From Typhlomys cinereus (lineage: Eukaryota > Chordata > Mammalia > Rodentia > Platacanthomyidae), in NCBI GenBank assembly GCA_023101885.1, contig JALPQD010000206.1, forward strand, positions 1,577,607-1,641,606: a stretch of 64,000 nucleotides of DNA, read 5' to 3'. Shown here piece after piece: positions 1-11,094 of the stretch. Under the pieces are notes generated by a model. That model worked only from the letters and a program-made list of their open reading frames with translations, made no database searches and was not told where the DNA came from. Numbering within the stretch: position 1 is the stretch's first letter; each line of letters opens with the position of its first letter. The position numbers were made by a program, and so were the translations under genes.

Positions 1-127
1 AGGCTTCTTCAGGGTATCCCATAACTCTTGAATATTCCTCTCAAGTATCTTTTTGGCTTTAAGAACCTCTTCCATTTAGTTGGTTAATTCTCCCACTTTG
101 TCTTCTAGATCTGAAATTCTATTTTCT

Positions 128-417
128 TTTTTTTTTTTAATTTTTTATTTATTCAATTGTACATGTATGCGTGTGTGCGCGTGTGTATATGTATGTATGT
201 GTGTGTGTAGAACCACGGACGAATTCGGGAACCACCATGGACCCCTCCACCTCCTCATTTACTCTGCCCCGGGGATTCACAGGCTCCGTCCTACCAGGAC
301 TAGAAACGCAGGCCGCCCCGGCTTCTGCCTGGTGTCTATACGTGGGGTCTAGGATCCGAACTCAGGACCTTCTGCCTGCAAGGTGGAGGCTTAACCCCTG
401 AGCCACCTCTCCAGCCC
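128..417 (-). mobile_element. B2-superfamily tRNA-derived SINE
   Basis: The right end carries the tRNA-like head on the minus strand (ggggctggagaggtggctca, then a B-box-like gagttcggatcc). The body runs through 'accaccatgg' and a TG/CA-rich stretch to an A-rich tail with AATAAA-type signals at the left end. A 17-bp target-site duplication, CTGAAATTCTATTTTCT, lies at 111-127 and 418-434, which fixes the ends. The host is the L1 ORF1 fragment, so the SINE is younger than that L1. Confidence 0.92.
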
Positions 418-842
418 CTGAAATTCTATTTTCTGCTTTGTTTGTTCTGCTGATAAGACTCTCTGTTGAGTTTTGGGTTGAAGATAACTGTCTTTTAGTT
501 CAATTTTAAACTCTGCCTGATACTGTTTTAACTGCTCTATGTCTATTTTTGTTTCTTGAACTGTTTTTCTCAACTCTTCCAAGTGTCTGTTGTGTTCCTG
601 TTCAAAATGGTTGATGTGGTTGTTTAACTCCTCCCAGATTTCCTCTTTCATAGTATTAATCATGGTAATAATCATACTTTGAAAGTCATTATCTTGGGTC
701 TGCCTTTCTTTGCTAATATCTGAATTTGTTCTAGTTGGAATCCATCATTATGGGGTTAATACTTTCAGTGGGAGATTTGTCTTCCTGGGTTTTCTTTCTC
801 ATGTATCTGCTCTTTGACTTGGGCATTGCTGTTTTGTCTCTT

Positions 843-1063
843 TTTTTTTTCTTTTTTGACAGATTTCTTTATTGACAATCAAAAAATGAAAAATAAATGT
901 TTCTTGAATGAATAATTAAGTGAAAACTATATAGGATCTTACAGGATTTTCATCATGTACATCTATAGACATGATGATCTTAGAAAACAGAATATTAGCT
1001 CATTGATATCAGCAGGGAGGACAGAAAATTAATTAAAATCTTCCCTAATAGCTTTCACTGTGG

Positions 1064-1125
<62 letters not shown>

Positions 1126-1161
1126 CTTTCTCTCTCTCTTTCTTTTTTTTTTCTTTTTCTT

Positions 1162-1194
<33 letters not shown>

Positions 1195-1200
1195 TTGTTT
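843..1200 (-). pseudogene. 5'-truncated mRNA 3'-end retrocopy, parent unknown
   Basis: Read on the minus strand, this is unique-looking sequence that ends in a polyadenylation signal (gtcaataaagaaatc) about 15 bases before an oligo-A tail (843-860 on the plus strand). It is flanked by about 14 bp of duplicated target, CTGTTTTGTCTCTT (829-842 and 1201-1214), inside L1 sequence. These are the hallmarks of an L1-mobilised transcript. The 5' half is a long GAAA/GA microsatellite (about 1064-1195). I do not recognise the parent gene, and there is no usable reading frame. Confidence 0.65.
1064..1195. repeat. (TTTC)n / (TC)n microsatellite
   Basis: About 17 uninterrupted TTTC units are followed by mixed TC and TTTC runs. 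The low-complexity serine/phenylalanine and arginine/glutamate reading frames across it are artefacts of the repeat. Confidence 0.97.
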
Positions 1201-1300
1201 CTGTTTTGTCTCTTAAGACCTTTCAGTTTCTGTGTGTTTTTCACTGAATTGATTTAGTTGGTATTACTACTCTCGGGCAGTTATTACTAGTGCTTGGCTT

Positions 1301-1830
1301 GTAGTTGTATTCGTTTGTCTGCTGTTAGTATTATTTCATAGATGAGGCTATTAGGCTGTTAGTACATCAGTTAAGTCAGGTTAAGTAGACAGGATGTGAA
1401 TATTAGTATGGTAGTGTACTTTTATGATTTAATGATTTGGTGATATGTGAGGGTGATTGATATAATCCCTGGAGTTGTATATATTTTTGGGGTGGTTGAA
1501 TGGATAAAAGTTGTTCTGCAGTGATTAATACTTAAAAGAAGCAGTATAGTAAAAGAAAGAGATTTACTTATCTTTGGGCTGGATGTGAAGAATCTCTCCC
1601 ATGTGATAGGATGATTTGAGAGAACTTTAGATGTATGGCCTTTGTCCCTTAGAGCTTTGCTTGGGTTTTCTTTGGATTCTGTTGAATTCTGAGTAGCAGT
1701 GTGTTCTCCGTGGACCATGAGAGAGGGTCCCTGGTGGGTCAGAGGGGGAGAAGGGCTGGAATGGAGGACCGACCGACCCAGAATGAGTTCCATCTCAGGT
1801 AGGCAGGCAGGCAGGAGGAACCGACACTTC
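1301..1830. other. Stretch with no identified gene, possible old L1 5' UTR
   Basis: This follows directly upstream (in the L1 sense) of the ORF1 fragment, so it may be the 5' UTR of an older L1 subfamily. It has no monomer structure and no match to the GC-rich 5' UTRs at 17.9 and 57 kb. A 123-codon open frame on the minus strand shows no recognisable domain. Confidence 0.35.
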
Positions 1831-2099
1831 TTTTTTGAAAAATTTTCCTTTGTTTTCTATGTTTAGTGTTTTAACTATGAGACGTGGGGACTCTCTTTTC
1901 TTCCATTGTCTATTTGATGTTTTAAATAGCTCCTAGTTCTGTATGTTGTTTTCTTTTACAAATTTATTTGGGAAATTTTCTGCTATTACTTCATCAACTA
2001 TGTTATTTTTATGTTCAAGTTCTTCTCTTTTCATTCCCATGACTAAAAAATTTGGTGCTCTTCTCATATATTCTTTTACAACTAATTAATTGTTGATTA

Positions 2100-3178
2100 G
2101 TTTATGAATGAGAGAGAACAATAGAAAAGGACACATGGTATGAATATGGAGGTCAGAGAAAAGCTTTCAGAAGTTGATTATTTCTGTTTATTTATTTATT
2201 TTATTTATTTATTTCTTCCACTCATACAAAGTTGATAAGTACTCTATTCCCCTCTCTCCCTCTACCCCTCCCTGGATCCCCTTGTTCCCTCCCCCCTTTT
2301 TCTCTTTCCTTTCTCCCAGTGCTCTCGCCCCCCCCCCCCCAATTCCTGGAGCATCCTTTAGTGTGCATGTCAAACTTCCTTCTGAGTTTTCCTCTCTGAT
2401 GAGGTGTAAGGACTCAGTGGCATTGCCTAGAGCTCTTTTTTGTGTTCCCCTTTAGTATAGGAATACTATTGTGGCTGTTAATCCCTTGCTTCTATGGATT
2501 GTAGTGCCTGTGATCCATGCAAGACTTTGGGGGTTCAATGATATGTTGGTAATTGCACAGGTCATGCAACGTTCTATTATGATTACTTCAACCCTAACTT
2601 GTATGGAGTATCTTGCACATCGTTGCTCCTCCCCATCTTTAGACTCTTACAATCTCACTGCCTCCTCTTCTGCAAATTTCCCTGAGCTTCAGGATGGGGA
2701 GAGATTAGGCTGGCCTAATACCAGTGGTTGATGTAGAGTCTTTGATGTTCTAATTATGGTTTGTTGATTTTTTTTTCAGTTTGCTGCTCTTGCACTGTCC
2801 TTGGCTCCATCCTGATGGGTACTGGATGTCACCCCCTGGCCAGAGATAAAATGCTGTTAAAATAGAGTGTTATTATAAAAGTAGATTCAAAGGTAGATGG
2901 AATAAGATTAGGAGACTGCTGTTGGGGGGGGGTCAATCTCCCATTTGCAGGATGGTTACCTTCTATCTGCCAGTCTCTATGCCCTCCCTTTCTGGTGATA
3001 TTATACTCCATCAGATGCAAGTGACCAGTAAAGAGCATCTACAATCCCAACCAGATGTCTCATTACTTACTTGCAGTCAGAAGTTGATTATTTCCTTCTA
3101 TGTTGTGAACTTGAATCAAGTTCAATGTTTCCCTTTCAGCAGGTACCTTTACCTACTGAGTGATGTTGCCAGCCACAT
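2100..3178 (-). mobile_element. B3/B2-like old SINE split by an L1 insertion
   Basis: The left half (2100-2184, with 'ggaggtcagagaaaagcttt') and the right half (3095-3178, ending 'ctactgagtgatgttgccagcc') together make one antisense B3/B2-type SINE. The tRNA-like head is at the right end. The split is explained by the L1 at 2185-3076, whose target-site duplication falls inside the SINE. Confidence 0.7.
2185..3076 (-). mobile_element. 5'-truncated L1, 3' UTR only
   Basis: Antisense L1 3' UTR that matches 50930-51690 closely in order (pyrimidine-rich block, 'gatgaggtgtaaggactcagtggcatt', 'gatggggagagattaggct', 'cccctggccagaga'). It is flanked by an 18-bp duplication, TCAGAAGTTGATTATTTC, at 2167-2184 and 3077-3094. 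No ORF2 sequence remains, and short frames inside it have no coding meaning. Confidence 0.9.
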
Positions 3179-3450
3179 ATTTTTGTTATTATTTTACCTT
3201 TATTGATGTCTGAACGTTCTACTCTTGTCATCCATTCCTGCTACTATGTTTTCTATCTGCTTTAGTCTGTGGGGATCTCTATTTAAGTTTTTTAAATTTG
3301 AGTAATTGAGATTTTCATTTCTAAAATTTCAAGATTTTTTGATATCTTATTTTTTATTGAATTCCTCTTTAATATCTGCATTAGCTTCTTTATTTAGTCA
3401 GAGACTTATATGTTCTTCGAAATAATTGTTTTTAATTTTCTGTTGTCAAT

Positions 3451-4093
3451 GTAAACTCTGATGCAAATGCATTAGATAGAGTCAAAGAAACAGAATCTCC
3501 AGTGAGGCACATTTTCCAGACCTTTCAATACTCCAAAATATAGCAGAGGTCACAAATATTAAAGTGAAACGAGTATAAGAAAAAGTGTTTTTTTTTTCTT
3601 TAAGTACCATAATTTCCTCAGATTGTTTAAAAACTCATGACCTCACTTAAAGTCTATATCTTAAACCTTAAGTTTTAAATCATAGGAGGGACTACCTAAC
3701 ACTATTTTTGAGAACCAAACACTATTTTGAGATTAGGCTCATTTTCATAAAAACTGAGCTACTATAAAAGTAAATTGCAAAGACATACAACATATCCGAA
3801 CTGAAATAAATGAAATAAAGCAAGGCCGTATATTATTGCACAGCCATAGACTTGAAGTTCAACAAAATTTTTAGAATTGACAAAAATCTGATTTTAAATC
3901 CTCATTCCCATCCCATTTAGACTTAATCTTTCCCATTGTCCCTCTTCTGCCAAAGGCAGCAAGACTTTCATGAGTGAAGGTTTCTATCTTCCCAACCTTG
4001 TCTGCATTTATTACCACACTTCTTACTTCTTTCCTTACCCTGAAGGTACTTTGCTTTCTGTTTCTAGATTTCTCTATCTCAGTTTAAGTAAGA
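3451..4093. other. Unique AT-rich sequence, no feature seen
   Basis: No long reading frame, recognisable repeat or regulatory pattern was found between the old L1 fragment and the next SINE. Confidence 0.6.
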
Positions 4094-4109
4094 GAGAAAA
4101 TAAATTTTT

Positions 4110-4408
4110 TTAAAAATTTTTTATTATTATTATTATTTATTCAACTGTGCGCATGTGCGTGTATATGTGCGCGCACGCGCGTGTGTGTGTGTGTGTCTGT
4201 GTATGTGTAGAACCACGGACGAATTCCCGAACCACCATGGACGCCTCCACCTCCTTCTGCCCGGGATTCATAGGCTCCACCCTACCAGGACCAGAAGCGC
4301 AGGCCGCCCCGGCTTCCGCCTGGCGTCTATACATGGGATCTGGGATCCGAACTCAGGACTTACTGCCTGCAAGGCGGAGGCTTAACCCCTGAGCCACCTC
4401 TCCAGCCC
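4110..4408 (-). mobile_element. B2-superfamily SINE
   Basis: Same family as the SINE at 128-417, with the tRNA-like head at the right and a TTATTATT-rich tail at the left. The 16-bp duplication GAGAAAATAAATTTTT (4094-4109 and 4409-4424) defines its ends. It contains a CG/TG-alternating stretch at about 4147-4200. Confidence 0.93.
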
Positions 4409-4766
4409 GAGAAAATAAATTTTTAAGATAGATTCCTTTTTCTATTTCAACTTACTCTTTGTTAGATCTTTTGGTTTTTGTAATTAGAAACAGGAGTGTA
4501 TTCTTAAATGACATTCAATTATTGCCCTTATGTAAGCTAATAATCTATCTAGTTTCTTTTCTTCAACAACTGTCTTTTCTGGTATATTAGTCATCTTTCC
4601 TTTGCTTTGGAAATGTTCCTGAGATAACTTTAAGGAAGTTTTTTGGCTCAGAATTCTAGAGACTTCAATCCATGATCAGAGGAATTCATCTTCATGAATT
4701 TGTGTTGAGTCAGACCAACATAGAACCGTGCAACTGGTTTTGCAAAGTTGCTCATGTCATGGTTGG

Positions 4767-4788
4767 GGAGAGAGAGAGAGAGACAGAC

Positions 4789-4847
<59 letters not shown>
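4767..4847. repeat. (GA)n microsatellite
   Basis: About 40 GA units, interrupted near 4782-4793 by a short 'acagacaggc' segment. Confidence 0.97.
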
Positions 4848-4851
<4 letters not shown>

Positions 4852-5249
4852 CATAGAGAAACACAGAGAACAGATGAGTTAGGACAAATCTAACCCATAA
4901 GACATACATCCAAGGACTCATTTCTTTCAACTCAGTGCACCTCCTAAACTTTCATACTTCTCAATAGCCCATGAAATTATAAATCCATCAACAGATTAAT
5001 CTATTGATTGGATTGGAAGAGTATATTTATGCCTACATCATGTTTCTGGAGCTGCCAAGTCTTAAACCCAAACCTTTAGCAGGACATTTTTGATAGACAT
5101 CATAGCAACTGTTTAGTTACATTATGATTAAAAAACCTTTAACATAAAATGATAAAAGAATAAAAGCAACACTTTTCTTAAATACTTAGTGTGCTTGTCT
5201 CTCAAAAATGCATTTTTTGAGATTAAAAGCTCAGAAAATAACACTACAG

Positions 5250-5283
5250 AATGAACATATTTTTTATAAAAAATATGTTCATT
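5250..5283. repeat. 34-bp perfect palindrome
   Basis: Arms of AATGAACATATTTTTT and its exact reverse complement surround a central AT. Every one of the 34 positions pairs. The function is unknown; a small hairpin-type transposon end or chance AT-rich symmetry are both possible. Confidence 0.9.
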
Positions 5284-5842
5284 TATATAATTCCTAAGTA
5301 AAACTATTCAAATATTTCAAATTTATAGAATTTGTTTGAAAAATAAAATTTCATATTTTAAGTCTTCATGTGTATATTAAAATAAATCTTTTATTTATTT
5401 ACCATTAACATATCTTTTAGCATAAAACTGAAAGGGTAAATACAATTAGTCTGATTCCTTGCATTAATAAAAATTATTGAACAAAACAATGAATCTTTTA
5501 TAAATTGGTTTTATTTTTCTATGAAAAGATGGATGATGAATAAAAATGCGTAATGAAGAAACAATAGTGGCAGTAAAACGAATGTTCTAGAGGAGTTTTC
5601 TTTGCATTTTTGAGACTACATCTACTCAGAGAACATTCTACAATTTTATTAACATTCAATGATATTCTAATTTGTTTTTGGACAGGACTCATAAGATTGT
5701 TATCAAAAATAAGGTTGAACCTATGAAAGCACAGTGAAACAGGAAAACCCATGTTGTTTATTTTGTAAAAGAATATTGTATTTTTTTAGTTTATTTTTGC
5801 GTAAATGTGATTTAGTTGGTAAAACTTTGGAGAATGTCTTTG

Positions 5843-6111
5843 TTTTTTTATTATTTATTATTATTTATTCAATTGTGCATGTATGTGTGCGTGCGTGTAG
5901 AACCACGGGCGAATTCGGGAACCACCATGGACGCCTCCACCTCCTCCTTGTTTACTCTGCCCCGGGATTCACAGGCTCCGCCCACCAAGACCAGAAATGC
6001 AGGCCCCCGGGCTTCTGCCCGGCATCTATACGTGGGGTCTAGGATCTGAACTCAGGACCTTTCCGCCTGCAAGGCAGAGGTTTAATCCCTGAGCCACCTC
6101 TCCAGCCCCCT
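5843..6111 (-). mobile_element. B2-superfamily SINE
   Basis: Head at right (cctctccagcccc), AT-rich tail at left. The imperfect 14-bp duplication GG(A/G)GAATGTCTTTG at 5829-5842 and 6112-6125 bounds it. It has a shorter TG tract than the copies at 4110 and 36575. Confidence 0.92.
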
Positions 6112-6125
6112 GGGGAATGTCTTTG

Positions 6126-8814
6126 AAGTATGAATGGCTAACTTGAAATGGCAGGAGTTCACATTTAGTGACCATACCCTCTGTGACTTCTGGTTCAAAG
6201 TTCTGCATTGTACATACTTCTCTCCAGAAGAGAAACATCGCTCACTCATAGAAGTCTGTCGATTCTTATAAAGCAACCTGGTGTTTAGTAGAACAGGACC
6301 ATAAGTTCTTTGGATCAATTCTGATTTCAATCACACTGAGTTCCTGTTTTCTTAGTCTTATCTCATTCAGTAGCTTTACTTTGACTGACCTACATTTCCA
6401 GGGTCCTTTGCAGGTTAGACCAGAAGAGCTAGATGATACACCTTCATCTTCAAGCCTCAGTTCCATTAATAACGTAACTATGAATGCTTCTTCCTTTTCA
6501 CCAACGTTTATGTCTACATAAACCAGAAGAATGGTTCCTCACCTCATGTTTTAACAAACATTTTCAGAAATCAATGTTCTATTAACTCTTTTATTGTGTT
6601 TCCAACTAGGATTTTTTTCTCTTCTAACCTGAAATAAGTAATATTGGATCAGCAATAGATTCCAACAGACCTGATTCTGTGCTCACTGAATCAACCTGTA
6701 CACTTCTGTCTGCTTGGTGCTTCTCAGGAACTCACTATTCATTGAAAAATAGTCTGTGCAATGGTTTAAAGGTTAGAATATTTTAAATAAAAATTTCTAA
6801 ATTCCTTTCAGCAGTAATCCATCATGCCCTCCATCTTTGTTCTTTTTGACTATCCAGTCAGTTGCTTTCTTTCTCTAGTCTTGTATTTATTCTACCTGTT
6901 TGTTGGCTGAGAGAGCATTTGAATTACTATCCCCCAATGCAGACTTTATATCTGAATTATCATTACTGTACAAAGCTAAGATTTCTTTTCTAAACAGTAA
7001 CTTTACAGATTATGCAAATTTTTCCACGTAATCAGAAGTTTTATTATCAGATCATGTGCTGTTTAATGTTTAATATAATGGAAAATGTGCAGTTCAATTT
7101 TGTGTTTCCCATAAAATCTAAAGACATAAAAAGATAATAACATATAATATTCGAGCTTCACAATGACCTCGAGAAAGAATTCTAATCACTCCTTTAATAT
7201 GTGGAAATCTCAGTTTAATAAAATTTTCATAAGGCAATTTTGCTCATTGGCAGTAAGGATTTGTTGAACCTACAATATGAACTGTAACATTTATGGTATT
7301 CTTTGTGCTTGATGTGGCATCTTATGGTAAAAAAAAAATTTAAAGTTATGCTTTGAGATTTTCCTTTTATTACACAAAAGCAATAATCAAGCTCTCTATT
7401 CCCTGAAGTGCAATAGCTATTTGCTTGGAAAAAAATCTGATGAGGCCTGAAATATTGCAATTCAAGATATATATATATATATTTATTGGGATAAATAATT
7501 AAAATCTTAGGCTGGTAAAGTCTCAAAATTTGTGTCTTGCATATATTGGGGGAAGGGTAAATTTAATTTTGTGTTTCTATGTAGGGGTTATTACACTAGA
7601 ATGAATTGTGTTGTATTGATTTGATTTTTAAGAAGATACTATCAGAAATTACTATTTAAATAAAATTTGGTTTACTAATAATGCTAGATTGCTTTTCTTG
7701 TGTTCTTTATCTCCATAATATGTATTCTCATTTTACTTTAGTTTTGGATGAAACCGTATGAACATGCTTAAAATTTTCATATACTTTGAACTTCACAATC
7801 ACTGGAATGTGAGATATTGTCTAATATTTGGGTGCTTTTACTGTTACTGTTCCTCATACAATTCGTCCTGTGTTCTACCTAGAATAACTAAGTAAAGTAA
7901 GAACTCTTGAAGGCTTCCTTCTGGAGCATAGCTTTTATAAGTTGTCCATCTGTTGTCTGTTGCTTTGGAAGCTAGGCCTTAGCTTAAGTGTTTAGTAACT
8001 CCCTGGGCTCACAACTATTTTTATTCACTTAAAATTTATGCATGCTGTCTTTGAGCTCCTCAAATGGTCATAGAAATAAAATTCTTAGGCTATCATTATC
8101 TCTATATTTAAAAGGCTGCTTATTTTAAATGAATTGATTTCATGTTCTTTTTGATTTTGCTCATCTAAATGAATTGATGTTCATAATTTGGAATCTGTTC
8201 ACAGTTTGATTTTAGATCTGTCATTCCCATTTCCTGTCTTGTTTTGATTTGTAAGGCTCAAGTAGTGGTTGTTTATTTGCATGATTCAGTGTTTTTCTGT
8301 TACAGATACATGGAAACTGCCAGCTGAGGAAGGTAGTAATAAAAAATGTACAATTAACAGAATATGTACTGATGTGGATTGGATTCATTTAGATTTAGCT
8401 TTCTATCCAATATTATGTGGGCTCTGCAGGACAACCTCTGATACAAGATCTGATGAATTATAGGATTTGAATCTTCCATCTGAACAACAAACTGGACTGT
8501 TGGGACCCTCAGTCACTTCACCTAAGGAGTAGAGTGCTCTTCCTGGCTTACTAATTTCTTCGGAAAGAACTATGCAAACTAATGTTCTTCCTTCTGTCAG
8601 TGAGCTACAGTTATGGAGTGAGCTACACTTGGTTAAGGAGTCAGCTTAAATGTGGAGAAGCAGAACCACATCAAAATTTCTGGAAGTTAATCACATGTTA
8701 GATATGTCAGACACTAAATGCTCTCTTAAAGATCTCTGAAGTATTAAATATTTGTCAGTTTACATTGAAATCATGTGCACCTAAGCCAGTGCAGATTTCC
8801 TTTATCTTTGACAA
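6126..8814. other. Unique AT-rich DNA, no gene seen
   Basis: The longest open frame is about 99 codons with no recognisable domain. A short (AT)n run sits at 7468-7482. I see no L1, SINE or LTR signature. Confidence 0.55.
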
Positions 8815-9913
8815 TTTCAGCACTCTTTTACTCTTTTCTGCTCCTGCAAGATAACACTCATTGCCAAACAACTTAAAGGGAGAAAAGGAGGTTTATTCAG
8901 CTTATGGTTTCAGAGGGAGATAGAGTCTATTAAGGTAGAGAAGGCATGCCTGACTGACAGAAGTTGGAGTCTTAAGTCATGTCCATCAGAGACTGAGATC
9001 TGCAAAATGCCAACTGTAAGAGCAGACTAAGTAACTCAAAGCCCACCTCCTGTTACTTGCCTTCCCTCAGCATGACTCTCTGCCTTCTAAAGGTACCCTG
9101 ACCTTCCCAAGAATAACTAAGGATTCAAACCCATGAGCCTGTGGAGACAGCTTATATTCAAACCACAATATTGCCACCTCTGTTCCCCTCAGACTCATGG
9201 TCATTGTATGATGCAAAAACATTCAATCCAATTTCCAAAGTCTCATAGACTACATTAGTAATCCCAACACAATGCAAAGTCCAAAAATGGCTATAAAATC
9301 AAAAGACAAGTTACATACTTTAAACATATAATGTCATAGAATAAACATTCCCATTCAAAAGGGCAGAAATGGGAGCATATCTAGGAAAGATCCGTCCATA
9401 ACAGGACGAAAAACCAACAGGAAAAACTCCAAATGCAGCAGATCAACTTCCTGTTGAAATCATTTCAGTTCCAAATGGCTTTGGTTCTAAGATATCATTC
9501 CATTTGCCCCTCATCCAGTTTCCAATACAACCGTTGCTCCCTTTTGGACCATCACGAGCTGGGCTTCCACTGTACACATCTCTCTCAGCATTACTCTCCT
9601 CCAATCTCTCACTAGAATAACCCTTTAGACCCCGTCTCCAAGATGCAAATGCTTTCTTAGTGCACATTTCCAAAGTTCTCTATAGTTCTCCCAACAAACA
9701 GCTTCAAAGGTGCACTAGCCACATCTCAGCAACAGCCATTCTTCTCTACTTCAGGGTACCAACTTCTCTCAGCTTTACAAACATTTCACTTTCTCACAAG
9801 CAACACCCCACTTCCCCATACCAAATTCTGTAGAAGTTACTCTTTCTGTAGATGTGAGATACCACTCAAACTCAAACAACTTCAAAGAGAAAGGCAGACT
9901 TATTCAGCTTATG

Positions 9914-10503
9914 TGTTATGGTTCAATTCACGTGTCAACTTGACCATTGCAGGCTTTTGAGGGCACAGCTGTGAAGAATCAGTGGTTGGAGAAGGCATCT
10001 GGCAAGTGCTTAATTGATGTGGAAAACCCAGTACATAGTGGGTGGTCCTTTCCAGTGGTGGACTGGATAATAGGAAGAGCTAGGAGGAGGTGCTTGCTCT
10101 TCCCATATCCTGTGGCGACTTGCTGTTGAGTACACTGTTTGATTGTTCTTGACTTCATTGAGCATAGTCATTGCCTTCTTTGTTGCTACTGTTGCTACTG
10201 CCTCTGTCCTTGGCTGACTCAGAGCTCAGCCCTTTGCACCTTAGAGCTGTTTCTGTTGCTTTTAGAGCCTGGACTAGTAAGGCCTTGCCGATGTTCAGTG
10301 CTGATGTCACAGTCCAGCAGATTATGGAGTCCAGTGTCTTCAACCCTCCAGTGAGATAGCGGCTCCAAACCTTCTTGGGATCCTTCAGCTTTGTGAGTCA
10401 TTCTGGTTAAGAAAGAACAGCTATGAGTGGCTACTTTGAAGGACACTACTTTTATTGTGAGTTGTTTTATATATATAATATATTATATATATGCATATAT
10501 ATG

Positions 10504-10565
<62 letters not shown>

Positions 10566-10602
10566 ATTGATTCTGTTCTTCCAGAGAGCCTTGACTAATA
10601 CA
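9914..10602 (+). mobile_element. Solo ERVL LTR (MLT2/MT2-like)
   Basis: It begins TGTTATGGTTCAATTC followed by 'gtgtcaacttgacc', and ends 'ccttgactaataca', the start and end signatures of ERVL-class LTRs. The 5-bp target duplication TTATG (9909-9913 and 10603-10607) is exact. Length is 689 bp, partly because of an internal AT/CA microsatellite (10471-10564). It lies inside the older MaLR LTR. Confidence 0.88.
10471..10564. repeat. Compound (TA)n/(CA)n microsatellite
   Basis: Alternating TA runs flank CA runs inside the ERVL LTR. It is likely polymorphic in length. Confidence 0.95.
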
Positions 10603-11094
10603 TTATGGTTCCAGAGGGGCATTCTAATTCATTATGGCGGAAAAGACTTAGTGAGTGGCAGAAGCTGGAAAAAGTTTAAGTCACATCAGTCAAGAAGGCT
10701 GAGAGCTGTAAATTGCCAAATGCAAGACCAGATTAACTAACCGAAGCAGAGTGGAACTAATCAGCTTCAAGACCCACCCTTCTCACATATTCCTCCAGCA
10801 AAGGCTCCATCTCCTAAAGGTGTCATGACCATCCCAAAAAACAGTTAAGGATCAAAACACAGGAGCCTGTGAGAGACAACTCACATTGCCCTTTCATTGT
10901 CTCATTGTTAAATTTTAAAAATCTCTTTTGAACTTCTTGTTTTCAAACATATTTCATTTAACCTCTCAGAACAATCAGTTCTTTTAAGTCTAGCACTTTA
11001 TTTTTTTAATTAAAAATATTATTATTAATAATTTTATAATATAATTAATAATTAATAATATAATTTTATAATTAATAATAGTTGATGTTTGATT

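Larger units (their letters stand above)
1..1300 (-). mobile_element. L1 fragment, ORF1 5' part and 5' UTR, interrupted twice
   Basis: Antisense copy of the first half of L1 ORF1, clipped by the window edge. It matches the intact ORF1 at 55723-56841: the coiled-coil stretch with EELNNHINHFEQEHNRHLEELRK reads from about 675 to 391 on the minus strand, and the ORF1 start lies near 830. The 5' UTR side continues past 1200 with a diverged version of the 'cttaagatctctcaatttcac' sequence of the younger copies. Two later insertions split it: a SINE at 128-417 and an mRNA-like retrocopy at 843-1200. It is an older subfamily than the two long L1s of this window and has no functional frame. Confidence 0.85.
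1831..3450 (-). mobile_element. Old L1 ORF1-region fragment, antisense, interrupted
   Basis: Two pieces (about 1831-2099 and 3179-3450) look like degenerate antisense L1 ORF1/5' region, with phrases such as ttctgctattacttcatcaa and gagattttcatttctaa. A B3-like SINE separates them and is itself split by an L1 3' end. Recognition rests on general resemblance to old mammalian L1 ORF1 antisense sequence, so the outer limits are approximate. Confidence 0.5.
4425..5828. other. Unique AT-rich DNA with GA microsatellite and palindrome
   Basis: No coding sequence is evident. It contains the (GA)n tract at 4767-4847 and a 34-bp perfect palindrome at 5250-5283, both listed separately. Confidence 0.6.
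8815..10895 (-). mobile_element. Old ERVL-MaLR element with both LTRs, interrupted
   Basis: Read on the minus strand, the order is 5' LTR (about 10895 down to 9829), primer-binding region, non-coding internal part (9828-9168), and 3' LTR (9167 to about 8815). The primer-binding region (revcomp of 9785-9828, 'aatttggta...gaagtggggtgttgct') matches the young MaLR provirus at 26012. The 3' LTR begins TGTGGTTTGAATATAAG on the minus strand, the typical rodent MaLR (ORR1/MT-like) start. The two LTRs align over their length (shared 'aggtttattcagcttatgg'-like and 'gagcctgtg' blocks) but are well diverged, so it is old. No retroviral reading frame is present, as expected for this non-autonomous class. 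Confidence 0.8.
9829..10895 (-). repeat. MaLR 5' LTR split by an ERVL LTR
   Basis: The 5' LTR of the minus-strand element, in two pieces (9829-9913 and 10603 to about 10895). Its inner edge abuts the primer-binding region, which identifies which LTR it is. The outer edge is uncertain by about 15 bases. Confidence 0.75.

Noticed and set aside
171..401. Repeated frames reading 'VEPRTNSGTTMDASTSS...' at 171, 4147, 5816, 36603, 58495
   Set aside because: They are the same antisense SINE body translated in each copy; the similarity is due to the repeat and not to a protein family.
390..417. tRNA-like A and B boxes
   Set aside because: They are the heads of B2-type SINEs; no acceptor stem, anticodon arm or cloverleaf is formed, so no tRNA gene is called.
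1029..1257. Low-complexity Arg/Glu and Ser/Leu/Phe frames
   Set aside because: Translation of the TTTC/TC microsatellite.
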